In this document: one piece after another, positions 17,830 through 26,694 of the stretch
Layout of the letters: every line of letters begins with the position of its first letter
Position numbering within the stretch: the stretch's first letter is position 1
Assembly (NCBI RefSeq): GCF_004368405.1
Contig: NZ_SBJH01000003.1
Coordinates: 1 to 64,000, forward strand
DNA: 64,000 nt
Origin: Olivibacter sp. XZL3
GTDB lineage: Bacteria; Bacteroidota; Bacteroidia; Sphingobacteriales; Sphingobacteriaceae
Direction of reading: 5' to 3'
Notes under the pieces: model-generated
The model's database searches: none
What the model saw: only the letters and a program-made list of their open reading frames with translations
Told to the model about the DNA's origin: nothing
Made by a program: the position numbers and the translations under genes

Positions 17830-19431
17830 CTACTTTATAGGCTGTACGAAGATAGGTGTCTCGCTTACTGCGAGTACCATTTTTCCGTCTACCAGTTCTT
17901 GCGTTTTCCTTCGCATATTTGTGCCGGAACGTTCAAGTTCATACACGGCTACTTCTTTAACATTTGGTAATGCCAATGTGTAGCTTTCTCTTCTGTTCTG
18001 CTCATCCGGCACGAAGGCGACATAAATCTGTTTTCCTTGATAAGTGTATTCGTCAATTACGGGATCTTTACTAAGGTTGGCTGTAAACCTATAGTTACCC
18101 ATTAAGCGATTTACCTGTACAAAGTAGTTGGCAGCGGGACGTCTACTGTTTCTATTTACCAGACCACATTTTCCATAGGGCGTGCCCGAGTTTTGCCCTT
18201 CGCCATCAAAATCAAACAACTGATAAAAGAACAGCCTTTGCACGGCATGCTTCGCATAAAGAAGCGCCGTTCGCAGCAGCCAATCTGCCTGTGTGTCCAT
18301 CACATCTTTATCACCGATGGGAATTGCTCGTTGCGTACTGGTTTTCCGGAGGTCGTAGCCTGTTTCGGTCACCCACACGGACAAGGCCGGTTTAAGCGTT
18401 TTACCATAGGCCACCCATTCATCTGCCACATCCGCCATATTACTCCGCTCGGGAGCGATACCGCGTCTTTTACTTTTATACACTTTGTAATACCAAGCAA
18501 GGTTATCGTTCGAATAAACATGATAATTCAGCACATCGAAACAAAGATCTACAGAACCATCCGCTCTGTATCCCCTATTTTCTGCGCACCAGGCCACCAT
18601 ATCCTTCACGAAACTGAGATCACCCTGTGCCAATCCGCCCATGACGACCACCATGTTTGGGTCTGCACTCTTGACGCCTACATCTTTGCCCAATTTACCT
18701 TTATGTCCGTCATAGAAGGCAGACATGTTGGCTGCATACTGGCGACCATTTTGTTGTGCTTTTTTTCCCTTCCACCATTTATCGGGCTCGTTATTACATT
18801 CGACATATTTTACCAGGTTTAACCCGGTTTTCACCTTGTTCACTGAATCGTCTTTCCAGCGGGGTTTATCATTCACGCGTACCAGCGCCCGATTTATATG
18901 TTTGTTCGATCCATATCTGGCGGCGAACTGGAAAGCCACGCGGCCCATGGCCTCATAAGACGAAGCGTCTTCGAGATTACTATGATAGGGGGCCGGAATA
19001 TTTTCCGGATCACGTTCCCCTTCGGGATAAGTGTTATACAACCAATCTGGCACGTTCTTGATACACACTAACATGGTAAGACCATCCTGTTTGCATCGTT
19101 CGTATACCAGGTCCAAATTCCAACCACCACGAAAAGTGGGGTTAAACGTAAAGCTTCCTTCAGCATGCTCCAGCTTATCCCAGTCGAGGTAATGTCTTAC
19201 CGAGCTAAACGATTTAATCAGCTCCATTTGCCCTTCCTGTATGCTCTCTATCTCATTGGGCACATTTGGATCTTGCAAAAAATCCCACTCAAATGCATTA
19301 ATACCTAACATATTTTTCACTGGCGCAGGCTCTCCCGCAGGAGTCCATTTGCTGCTGTCTGGTATACATCCGGTAAAAAGAAAAAGGGAAATGATTGCAA
19401 TAACCCGATAAGCGGTCGTATTTTTTATCAT
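17830..19431 (-). CDS. Lipoprotein glycosidase of clan GH-A type, exopolysaccharide-associated
   Basis: A 533-residue lipoprotein (lipobox FTGC, Cys22) with a TIM-barrel glycosidase fold. The likely acid/base is E215 in ECNNEPDKWW and the likely nucleophile E356 in VWVTETGYD. The spacing fits clan GH-A families such as GH39; family assignment is tentative. It is first in the minus-strand operon with two GT2 enzymes and two signalling kinases, so it probably trims, releases or edits the exopolysaccharide made by the locus and not a dietary glycan. A -7 box for its promoter lies at 19479-19486. Confidence 0.8.
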   Translation of the reverse strand: MIKNTTAYRVIAIISLFLFTGCIPDSSKWTPAGEPAPVKNMLGINAFEWDFLQDPNVPNEIESIQEGQMELIKSFSSVRHYLDWDKLEHAEGSFTFNPTFRGGWNLDLVYERCKQDGLTMLVCIKNVPDWLYNTYPEGERDPENIPAPYHSNLEDASSYEAMGRVAFQFAARYGSNKHINRALVRVNDKPRWKDDSVNKVKTGLNLVKYVECNNEPDKWWKGKKAQQNGRQYAANMSAFYDGHKGKLGKDVGVKSADPNMVVVMGGLAQGDLSFVKDMVAWCAENRGYRADGSVDLCFDVLNYHVYSNDNLAWYYKVYKSKRRGIAPERSNMADVADEWVAYGKTLKPALSVWVTETGYDLRKTSTQRAIPIGDKDVMDTQADWLLRTALLYAKHAVQRLFFYQLFDFDGEGQNSGTPYGKCGLVNRNSRRPAANYFVQVNRLMGNYRFTANLSKDPVIDEYTYQGKQIYVAFVPDEQNRRESYTLALPNVKEVAVYELERSGTNMRRKTQELVDGKMVLAVSETPIFVQPIK

Positions 19432-19478
19432 AATTCGAGTTTACTCCATGGCAACCAATCATACACTAAATTGTTATA

Positions 19479-19486
19479 CAAAGATA
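19479..19486 (-). promoter_or_regulatory. -7 element of the minus-strand exopolysaccharide operon
   Basis: Read on the minus strand the bases are TATCTTTG, an exact TAnnTTTG match, 47 nt before the ATG of the lipoprotein glycosidase. No correctly spaced TTTG -33 element is visible. The rest of the divergent intergenic region (19432-19709) is AT-rich and holds a perfect 10-bp palindrome ACGTATACGT near 19634. Confidence 0.5.
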
Positions 19487-19709
19487 GATATACGGTTCTC
19501 AAAAATAGAATTTTTACACACAAAAAGAACGTTTTTACATATCATTATATTACATTTATGACCACAACAACAAGTACCAGTACGTATCATAAGATGATGA
19601 CGACACCGCTATATTTACCGTAAAAACCGGGTTACGTATACGTGTAAGGAAAAGCCAACATCTGTATTAGATTAAACAAAAGTAAACAAGTATAGCGCTC
19701 GGTGTATAA

Positions 19710-21050
19710 ATGAAGACGGGAAAATTAGTTAAGAACATCCATTTATTGTCTCTCATGGGCACGGGAAGTATGTCCGTACTGACGTTCCTGTTTTCTGCCA
19801 TCCTCTACCGCTTCCTGACAATAGAGGAAGTAGGCATTTGGTTTTTTTTTCAAACTTCGCTCTCCTTTCTAGACATGTTTCGCCAAGGCTTTTTGAGCAC
19901 CGCCTTTGTTAAATTTTATGCCGGCGCTGCTTTTAAACGGCAAAGGGAGCTTATAGGCTCTACCTGGATCATTCTCGGAAGTATCACGCTTGTTGCGGTA
20001 ATCGTCAATCTGATATTATTTCTTTTCATGGACCACATTTCCGACGAGAGCTTACGTAATTTTATAAACTACTTCTCCTTCAATTTTATTGCTTCGCTGC
20101 CAATGATCATCGCAATGTGTCTGGCGCAGGCGCAGTTGCGGTTCGATCGACTATTGTCCATCCGTCTAACACAAATGAGTGTGCTTATTATAAGCTTCGT
20201 GGTACTGATATTTTTTAAGCAAAACAACCTGCAACAGCTCATGTATATCAATATTTTCGCAAGCCTTTGCACGAGTGTCCGTTGCATTTTTAAGGGATGG
20301 ACGGGCATGCAATATATTCGATTTACGAAGAAGCAGGCTATTTATGAGTTATTTAATTTCGGAAGATACACCGTTGGTACGATCATTAGTGCGAATCTGT
20401 TCAACGTAACCAACGCAACCCTGATTAATTTCATATTGGGACCTTCCTCCTTAGCGATCTATAATTTAGGAACCCGTTTAATGGAGATTGTTGAAATTCC
20501 GCTTCGTAGTTTTGTTGCTACGGCCATGCCTACTCTTTCCAAATACTACAACTTGGGCTTAAAGCACGAAGTCATTTTAACTACGCAAAAATACATTGGG
20601 ACCATTACACTCTCCCTGATTCCAGCTTTGGCATTTGCGCTTTTTTTTGCAGACCTAGCCATGGGCATCATCGGTGGCAGCCAATATTACCACAGTCCCG
20701 CAGGCCATACAGCCGGTAACATCTTCCGCTTATTTGTGCTCTTTGCTTTATTTTATCCTGCGGATCGGTTTTTAGCGGTTATGCTAGATGCTATTCATAA
20801 ACCCGAAATTAACTTCAGAAAAATATTGATCATGCTTTGCGTCAATTTATCTGTTGGAGGTATCGGGCTTTACTTGTTACAGAATATTTACGTTATCGTC
20901 TTTGCCAATACGCTTCCCGTATTAATTGCCGTTGCCCTATCTTTGAAAGCGGTCAATAAGCACTACGGCCTTTTTAAATTACCGGCAGCATACCGAATAG
21001 GCGCAAGGGAAATTTTACAAGCGCTAAAACAACCATGGAAAAACGAATAG
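19710..21050 (+). CDS. Wzx-type polysaccharide flippase (MATE/PST superfamily)
   Basis: A 446-residue integral membrane protein with about 12-14 predicted helices and no soluble domain. It belongs to the oligosaccharide-flippase group that moves undecaprenyl-linked repeat units across the inner membrane. The N-terminal helix pair (LLSLMGTGSMSVLTFLFSAILYRFL) and the FGRYTVGTIISANLFNVTNATLI segment fit the family. It is divergent from the lipoprotein glycosidase operon and is followed after 15 nt by two GT2 genes. It is the only flippase seen in the locus. Confidence 0.88.
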   Translation: MKTGKLVKNIHLLSLMGTGSMSVLTFLFSAILYRFLTIEEVGIWFFFQTSLSFLDMFRQGFLSTAFVKFYAGAAFKRQRELIGSTWIILGSITLVAVIVNLILFLFMDHISDESLRNFINYFSFNFIASLPMIIAMCLAQAQLRFDRLLSIRLTQMSVLIISFVVLIFFKQNNLQQLMYINIFASLCTSVRCIFKGWTGMQYIRFTKKQAIYELFNFGRYTVGTIISANLFNVTNATLINFILGPSSLAIYNLGTRLMEIVEIPLRSFVATAMPTLSKYYNLGLKHEVILTTQKYIGTITLSLIPALAFALFFADLAMGIIGGSQYYHSPAGHTAGNIFRLFVLFALFYPADRFLAVMLDAIHKPEINFRKILIMLCVNLSVGGIGLYLLQNIYVIVFANTLPVLIAVALSLKAVNKHYGLFKLPAAYRIGAREILQALKQPWKNE

Positions 21051-21065
21051 AAAAAGAAATGATTT

Positions 21066-21926
21066 ATGCCTGCTTTACGAACACCAAAATGGATTAAGCA
21101 ATACGATTTTTCCTTCAATAAGTTTGAAGAGATTCCGCCTTCCTTATTTGCTTCTATTAATAAAAAGTTAGATCGACTGCAGGCATCTCCACCTTTGGTA
21201 AGCATTGTCATTACTGCCTGGAATGAAGAAACCAACCTCGTGAAGACCATTGCAAGTATGGCGGACTTTGCAACCGAGGTTCCACTGGAAATCATCGTGG
21301 TGGACAACAATTCCACTGATCGCACTGCTGATACCTTAGCCGCTCTACATGTAAAACACTATTTCCAGCCGATTCAAGGTTGGGGCCCGGGCCGACAAAT
21401 GGGGCTGGACCACGCACAAGGAAAATACCTATTATCTGCCGATGCGGATGTGCTCTATCCAAAAAAATGGGTAGATGATATGTTGCACCTGCTGGAGGAA
21501 CCCAATGTTGTTGCCGTATATGGCAGATATTCCTTTATTCCAGAAAAGGGATATCCACGTTGGAAACTCTATCTATATGAGCGCTTAAAGGATACGATCG
21601 CCTCGTTCAGGCATCTAAAGCGCCCCCACCTCAATGCCTATGGCATGAGTTTTGGCTATGTTACTGCACATGCCAAAAAAATTGGCTATGTGATGGAAAA
21701 AATACGAGGAGAAGACGGTCGGCTGTGCTTCGACTTAATGCAATATGGAGAAGTCAAGCAGCTCAAAAAGGAGCGCTCCAGGGTATGGACCAAACCACGT
21801 ACGTTAAAACAGGACGGCAGCCTTTGGCAAGCCACGCGATTACGGATCAAGAAGGAAGCCAATCGTTTCATCACCTTAATGCGAAAACAAGAGCTGCATG
21901 ACACCAAAACGTCAAAGAACGACTAA
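21066..21926 (+). CDS. GT2 glycosyltransferase
   Basis: A 286-residue soluble family 2 transferase with the GT-A signature: VITAWNEE near residue 48, VVDNNSTDRT, and SADADVLYP as the DxD metal site. An acceptor-side GEDGRL element lies further on. The start chosen leaves 15 nt after the flippase stop and fits the family's usual N-terminus. The downstream GT2 gene follows by 13 nt, so the three genes form one plus-strand operon. Sugar specificity is unknown. Confidence 0.88.
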   Translation: MPALRTPKWIKQYDFSFNKFEEIPPSLFASINKKLDRLQASPPLVSIVITAWNEETNLVKTIASMADFATEVPLEIIVVDNNSTDRTADTLAALHVKHYFQPIQGWGPGRQMGLDHAQGKYLLSADADVLYPKKWVDDMLHLLEEPNVVAVYGRYSFIPEKGYPRWKLYLYERLKDTIASFRHLKRPHLNAYGMSFGYVTAHAKKIGYVMEKIRGEDGRLCFDLMQYGEVKQLKKERSRVWTKPRTLKQDGSLWQATRLRIKKEANRFITLMRKQELHDTKTSKND

Positions 21927-21939
21927 TTTATTTTAGGTT

Positions 21940-22719
21940 ATGAACCAGTTTCCTTCCGTCTCTTTATTAATTACACATTATAACCGCAGCAGGTCTCTAC
22001 ACAATCTCCTGCATGCATTCGCTAGCCTGAACTGCGTTTTCGGGGAAGTCATCGTGTCGGACGATGGCAGTAGTCCTGCGCATCTTGACTACATCCATCA
22101 TATTCAGGACCAATTTCGTTTTCGTTGCATCACTACTGAACGAAACCGAGGCCTCGGCAACAACCTAAATAAAGGGCAAGATGCCGTAAGCAAAGCCTTC
22201 ACCCTTTACGTACAAGAAGACTTTATACCCAAGCCTCTTTTTGTGGAAAGACTCGTTACCGCTTTACAATACATGCAAAATGATCAGCGGCTCGACATTG
22301 TTCGCTTTTATTCTTATATTCCCTTCCCTTACCTCCGTCCGTATGATGCCCATTTTTCGGAGCTGATCTTCAAGAATTTCGGAATAAAGTACAACAAGCT
22401 GCATCTATACAGCGACCATCCCCATCTTCGCCGTAGCACTTTCTTCGAAAAATTCGGTCGCTATACAGAAGGCGTTAAGGGCGATACTACCGAATATAAC
22501 ATGTGTCTAAGCGTTATCCAAAACAAAGGGGTGGTGTTACTTCATAACGACTACAAGCGGCTATTTATACAGGTAAACACGAGCGATGAACCCAGCACCA
22601 TGATCCGGAACAAATTGCGGTATAGCAATTTCTTTCTTATAAAATGGGCCCGAGATATTTTCAGACAGTTGAAATTCAATTATGACATCCATTGGAAGCC
22701 GATGTATAAAAAAAAATAA
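21940..22719 (+). CDS. GT2 glycosyltransferase
   Basis: A 259-residue family 2 transferase. It shows LLITHYNRS at the N-terminus, VSDDGSSPAH as the nucleotide-binding loop and VQEDFIP at the place of the DxD motif, which here is the non-canonical Q-E-D. A putative catalytic region around VKGDTTEYN follows. It ends 1 nt before the stop of the convergent GT2 gene on the other strand. Donor and acceptor are unknown. Confidence 0.82.
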   Translation: MNQFPSVSLLITHYNRSRSLHNLLHAFASLNCVFGEVIVSDDGSSPAHLDYIHHIQDQFRFRCITTERNRGLGNNLNKGQDAVSKAFTLYVQEDFIPKPLFVERLVTALQYMQNDQRLDIVRFYSYIPFPYLRPYDAHFSELIFKNFGIKYNKLHLYSDHPHLRRSTFFEKFGRYTEGVKGDTTEYNMCLSVIQNKGVVLLHNDYKRLFIQVNTSDEPSTMIRNKLRYSNFFLIKWARDIFRQLKFNYDIHWKPMYKKK

Positions 22720-22720
22720 C

Positions 22721-23893
22721 TTATTGCTTTTGGTGATAATCATGCTTTGTCGCCACCGAAACCTTATTGGCCTTCCTTGCAAGCAGCAGTGCCTTCAACT
22801 GATAAAATATAAAATTTGGCACCGCTTTCAATGCGACGTATATCCTCCTATCCGCATTACCTTCTTTCAATGCAATTAAAAAAGCAGCTACAAACAAAAG
22901 AAAGCCAACAGCAAAAGCCGTTGCCGTCCACCAATGCTGTAAGATAACGTTTACCAAAAAGCAGAGCAAGGCCAGTCCGAGAAAAATAAATAAAGGTGGC
23001 CTCATTAAAACCAGTCCGAAAAGGAACTGGTTTCTACTCCAGTTTGAAACAGAAAGCAACATCAATTTCCAGCTATACCGTACGTACTTGAACCAGGTAT
23101 TGATCCAACGGGCCCGTTGTTTCACTAGCTGATCCGTCTTAGCCGTTTTTTCGTCCCACACGATAGCCTCTTCAGCAAAAGCGATACGCTGGTTCAACCT
23201 TAAGATACCATACTGCAGAACTTTATCAAAGCCCGCGCCCTGAACATCGCTCTTACTGAATATCTGTTTGTAGAGCGCTACCTTAAAGGCCATTCCAGAG
23301 CCTGCCAATGTAGCCGAAGCACCTAAAGAAAACAAGACTTTCCCGTCGTAAAAATGATAATACAGATCACGTGCCGCGTCTAAGGCGGCATACATCGTGT
23401 TCATATTTTTAGGCATCCTCACACCTTGCACGCTGTCAAACCCTAAGGCAAAATAGAGATCCAAAGCCTTCAGGTAATCCGGGTGCACCAGGTTATCACT
23501 ATCAATAATCGTCAAGCGATCGTGCGCCCGCTGAAATCGTTCGATCGCGTAAAAATGCGATCGCACATTTCCGGCCAATACCTTTTCAGGCCGGAGTAAA
23601 ATCACCCTCTCTGAGTTGAAATGCAACGAAGAAATGTCACAGTTGTCGGCAACAACGTAGATTAAATACCGTTGATAATGAAGGGATAACAATGAATTTA
23701 CCACAGCAGGCAGCATCGTAACGTCTTCATAAGCCGTTACGATGATCGCATAGTCCGCTTCCGCTGACAACGGAGGCGCCTTTCTCTTTCCAGTCCGCAA
23801 GAACTTGTAAAAAACATAAAAGATGATTGGCATCAACAAGTTAATCATTATAACGAACTGTATTAGCCATCCTATCGTTTTCAACACCATCAT
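22721..23893 (-). CDS. Membrane GT2 glycosyltransferase (processive-type)
   Basis: A 390-residue family 2 transferase with an N-terminal membrane helix, a GT-A domain (VTAYEDV, VADNCD, IDSDNLVHPDYL) and a cluster of C-terminal helices. The sequence QRARWINTW is the Q/RxxRW motif typical of processive beta-glycosyltransferases related to cellulose and hyaluronan synthases. It could therefore polymerise or extend the chain by itself. Its start overlaps the stop of the upstream glycosyltransferase gene by 4 nt. It is the last gene of the second minus-strand set. Confidence 0.88.
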   Translation of the reverse strand: MMVLKTIGWLIQFVIMINLLMPIIFYVFYKFLRTGKRKAPPLSAEADYAIIVTAYEDVTMLPAVVNSLLSLHYQRYLIYVVADNCDISSLHFNSERVILLRPEKVLAGNVRSHFYAIERFQRAHDRLTIIDSDNLVHPDYLKALDLYFALGFDSVQGVRMPKNMNTMYAALDAARDLYYHFYDGKVLFSLGASATLAGSGMAFKVALYKQIFSKSDVQGAGFDKVLQYGILRLNQRIAFAEEAIVWDEKTAKTDQLVKQRARWINTWFKYVRYSWKLMLLSVSNWSRNQFLFGLVLMRPPLFIFLGLALLCFLVNVILQHWWTATAFAVGFLLFVAAFLIALKEGNADRRIYVALKAVPNFIFYQLKALLLARKANKVSVATKHDYHQKQ

Positions 23894-25119
23894 TTTTTCT
23901 TCCTCCTGGTTGTTAGCTCACTTAAACGCTGCTCCATCCGCCTGTAGATGGCATCGACAGCGTTCGACCAAGTGTGTGAGGCAGCGAGGTTCCTTCGCGC
24001 CCCAAGCACCGCATCGTCATCAGGTTCCGCCAACGCCTTACCTACCTGCCGAATAAAATCCGCCGGGCTGTCGGCTAAATATACATAGTCTTTAAACGGC
24101 ATCATGGCATCGGTGGTGGTCGCCACAATTTTTTTGCCGAACGCTAAATACTCATCTATCTTCCGTGGATAATTACCGACGGTAAGCGGATTCAAAAGTT
24201 GGGGATTGATACAAACATCAAAGGCCTTCACATAAGCCGGCAATTCCTGTTGCGCCTTATTTCCGAGAAAATGGACGTTTTTACAGGCGTGTAATTCAGA
24301 AGTTTTAAAGTGTTCGTCCTCCGGTCCCACCAGCACCAACTGCCAATGAAGTTTCTCGGTAACCATTTTCAGTAACAGTTGAGTATCGAGCCTACTATGC
24401 TGCAGTGCGCCTACATAACCGATAAGCGGCGCCTTTATCATAGCCATATCCGCCGGGACAGGATACTCATTCACCGGCTCTGGCAAGTGACAACCTTGGC
24501 CAACATCATAGCTGTGGGGATTATATTGCTGACAATATCGCATTAAATAGGCAGAATTTGTTAAGCAGAGGTCGACTTTCTTAATCATTCTAGGCTCGGA
24601 AATTAAACCCTGTCGGCGCCAATAGGGTGTACCTAAGATATAATCGCGTGAATAGTAAACGCTAAGCGTCGGCTTCAGTAACTCTTGCAGGTAAAAACAT
24701 TTAATAATTTCATTATCATTAAAAAGGATGAAATCCGTAAAGTTGAGGTCTGCAATTGCTTTAGCAATTGCCTTTGCAAATTTGCGGTTGTTGAAACGAT
24801 TAAAAAAGTCAAAAAGGAAATAAGGTTTCAACCAATTGACGGATTCGACCAAGCAATCCGGATAGAGCACAAACAAGCGATCGTTTATCTTTAACAAGCC
24901 CTCTTCCTCGTGCCTGATAATCCGTTGCCTCCGCAACACCCCTTCCTCCTTGGCGCGTTTGATAGCGGTTATTCGATCTAGCGGAGTATTTACAAAAAGT
25001 ACCTTATTTTTTTTACTAAATTCGAGTGCAATATCTTTGCAATTACTTCCGATGTCGATATCCCAGGGCTGTTGACCAACCACTACTATACATTGCTCTT
25101 TCAGCATAAGTTTTTCCAT
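23890..25119 (-). CDS. GT-B glycosyltransferase (family 1/4-like)
   Basis: A 409-residue cytoplasmic glycosyltransferase of GT-B fold. The N-terminal half has VVVGQQPWD and the C-terminal half LIGYVGALQHSRLD, a typical start of the donor-binding domain, followed by LVLVGPEDEHF and a late PRKIDEYLAFGKKIVAT segment like the EX7E region of GT4 enzymes. It resembles the gene at 32936-34129 in layout. It lies 100 nt after the polymerase/ligase gene and overlaps the next gene by 4 nt. Confidence 0.85.
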   Translation of the reverse strand: MEKLMLKEQCIVVVGQQPWDIDIGSNCKDIALEFSKKNKVLFVNTPLDRITAIKRAKEEGVLRRQRIIRHEEEGLLKINDRLFVLYPDCLVESVNWLKPYFLFDFFNRFNNRKFAKAIAKAIADLNFTDFILFNDNEIIKCFYLQELLKPTLSVYYSRDYILGTPYWRRQGLISEPRMIKKVDLCLTNSAYLMRYCQQYNPHSYDVGQGCHLPEPVNEYPVPADMAMIKAPLIGYVGALQHSRLDTQLLLKMVTEKLHWQLVLVGPEDEHFKTSELHACKNVHFLGNKAQQELPAYVKAFDVCINPQLLNPLTVGNYPRKIDEYLAFGKKIVATTTDAMMPFKDYVYLADSPADFIRQVGKALAEPDDDAVLGARRNLAASHTWSNAVDAIYRRMEQRLSELTTRRKKK

Positions 25120-25219
25120 TGGAAATTACCTGTTCTTGTTTTTATCCGCATTCATTCCTCTGTAGAAGCCGAACACTAAACACAAGATACCTGGTACTAA
25201 AAATAGTTCGAACGGCATA

Positions 25220-26677
25220 TTAAACCACTTTAGATGGATGATTCGCTTCTTTCAATTTTCTATCAAATCTTGGGCCGAGGTATACCAGGGCAAACGACAT
25301 GTATACCACCAGAGACGAAGGCACCCTATTGATCACTTCATTGCCATAACTGGCAATGAAAACACCAAAGGCTCCCGCCGTGAGCCCTACCAATTTAATT
25401 TTGAGACCACGGTTTTCGATACGCCAAATGATGCCTCCGCATTTACCGAATAAATACATCATCATGCAAAACCAAATGATAAAGCCCACGATACCATACA
25501 TAGCCCATACTTTCACCCAATAGCTATCCGGTTCGATGGTAGACAAATATTTATCGCTATTATACTCATGCCCCCAAATACCAATCACCCCTAAGCCTCC
25601 ACCAAAGGGTCGGCTTTTCAGGTACTCCGAGAGCCTCCGTTGGTTGATAAAACGCAGATTTAGAGAAGCGTCTTCCGGGTCTAACGCCGTTCGCAAGCGA
25701 GCAATTTGATAATTTCCGCTTCCCACCGTTGTATACTTCAAAAAACCGATCAAAAGTGCCATCACTAAACCTCCCAACACCAGGGCTTTGAAGTTCTTGA
25801 ACAGGATCAGCGAAAAGAACAGTCCAGAAAAAAGCACGAAAAAAGCGCCCCTGGTTCCAGAGATCAACATACCAACGAGCAAACACATCGCACAAAACGC
25901 ACATAAAGCCTTCACCCACCATTTAAACGGCCCGACCGCCAAGATCAAAGTTATCAGTAAGATATGTGCCTGTGAAGCGCCAAACTGCCCCGCATCAGTA
26001 TAAAAGGAGAATACCCGAAGCTTTCCCCATATCAAATGTGTAGAAGCCATTTCCTCCAAAAACAGCTTTTCGCCAGGCGTCAGAAACTTAAGTTGCCGAT
26101 AGCCATTCAATGCTGCGAGTACAGATATCCCAATAAAAAGCCACAGTACGGTATTGATTGACCGCGCCTCTTTTTGAGACAGGATCAACAGCGCCAAGGG
26201 AATTAATAACATTGCATGCAATGCAGCGTTGCGAATTTCCTGTAACCAGCCCATCACGCTGGCTCCGGCGGGATTAAAGAGTTCCAAGACCGAAATGATA
26301 AACCAGACGGCTGTTAAGGTCATCAGGTCGGTTTTGAGCACCGCCCAATCATAGTCGCGGTGCTTAACGATTATAGCCAGCCATGTGCCAATCAACAGGA
26401 CTTCCACACCGATGCCAAAGGGCATTCCATCGAGCTCACGACCTAACATGGGCATCAAAAAGCAAAAAGCCAAGGTAGTATAAAGTCCGACAGCAGGATT
26501 TTTTAACAGGAACACACTGTATATCAAGCCACAGCAGCAAACGACAACCAAGAGTGGAAGCACAAGCCCTATCTTGACAGTCATCACCGCTGATGCCAGC
26601 GCTAATAGAATACATACGACGATGATTCTGCGGCTATAAGGGATTACAATTTGCATACTTTGATCGATCGATATCAT
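25220..26677 (-). CDS. O-antigen ligase/polymerase-type (Wzy/WaaL) membrane protein
   Basis: A 485-residue protein of about 11-12 membrane helices. A large periplasmic loop near the C-terminal third contains FINQRRLSEYLKSRPFGGGLGVIG, which matches the Wzy_C region of O-antigen ligases and exopolysaccharide polymerases. In a locus with a flippase and a Wzz-like protein it most likely polymerises repeat units in the periplasm. It starts 17 nt after the Wzz/kinase-like gene ends. Confidence 0.85.
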   Translation of the reverse strand: MISIDQSMQIVIPYSRRIIVVCILLALASAVMTVKIGLVLPLLVVVCCCGLIYSVFLLKNPAVGLYTTLAFCFLMPMLGRELDGMPFGIGVEVLLIGTWLAIIVKHRDYDWAVLKTDLMTLTAVWFIISVLELFNPAGASVMGWLQEIRNAALHAMLLIPLALLILSQKEARSINTVLWLFIGISVLAALNGYRQLKFLTPGEKLFLEEMASTHLIWGKLRVFSFYTDAGQFGASQAHILLITLILAVGPFKWWVKALCAFCAMCLLVGMLISGTRGAFFVLFSGLFFSLILFKNFKALVLGGLVMALLIGFLKYTTVGSGNYQIARLRTALDPEDASLNLRFINQRRLSEYLKSRPFGGGLGVIGIWGHEYNSDKYLSTIEPDSYWVKVWAMYGIVGFIIWFCMMMYLFGKCGGIIWRIENRGLKIKLVGLTAGAFGVFIASYGNEVINRVPSSLVVYMSFALVYLGPRFDRKLKEANHPSKVV

Positions 26678-26694
26678 ATTCGCTGCTGACCTTG

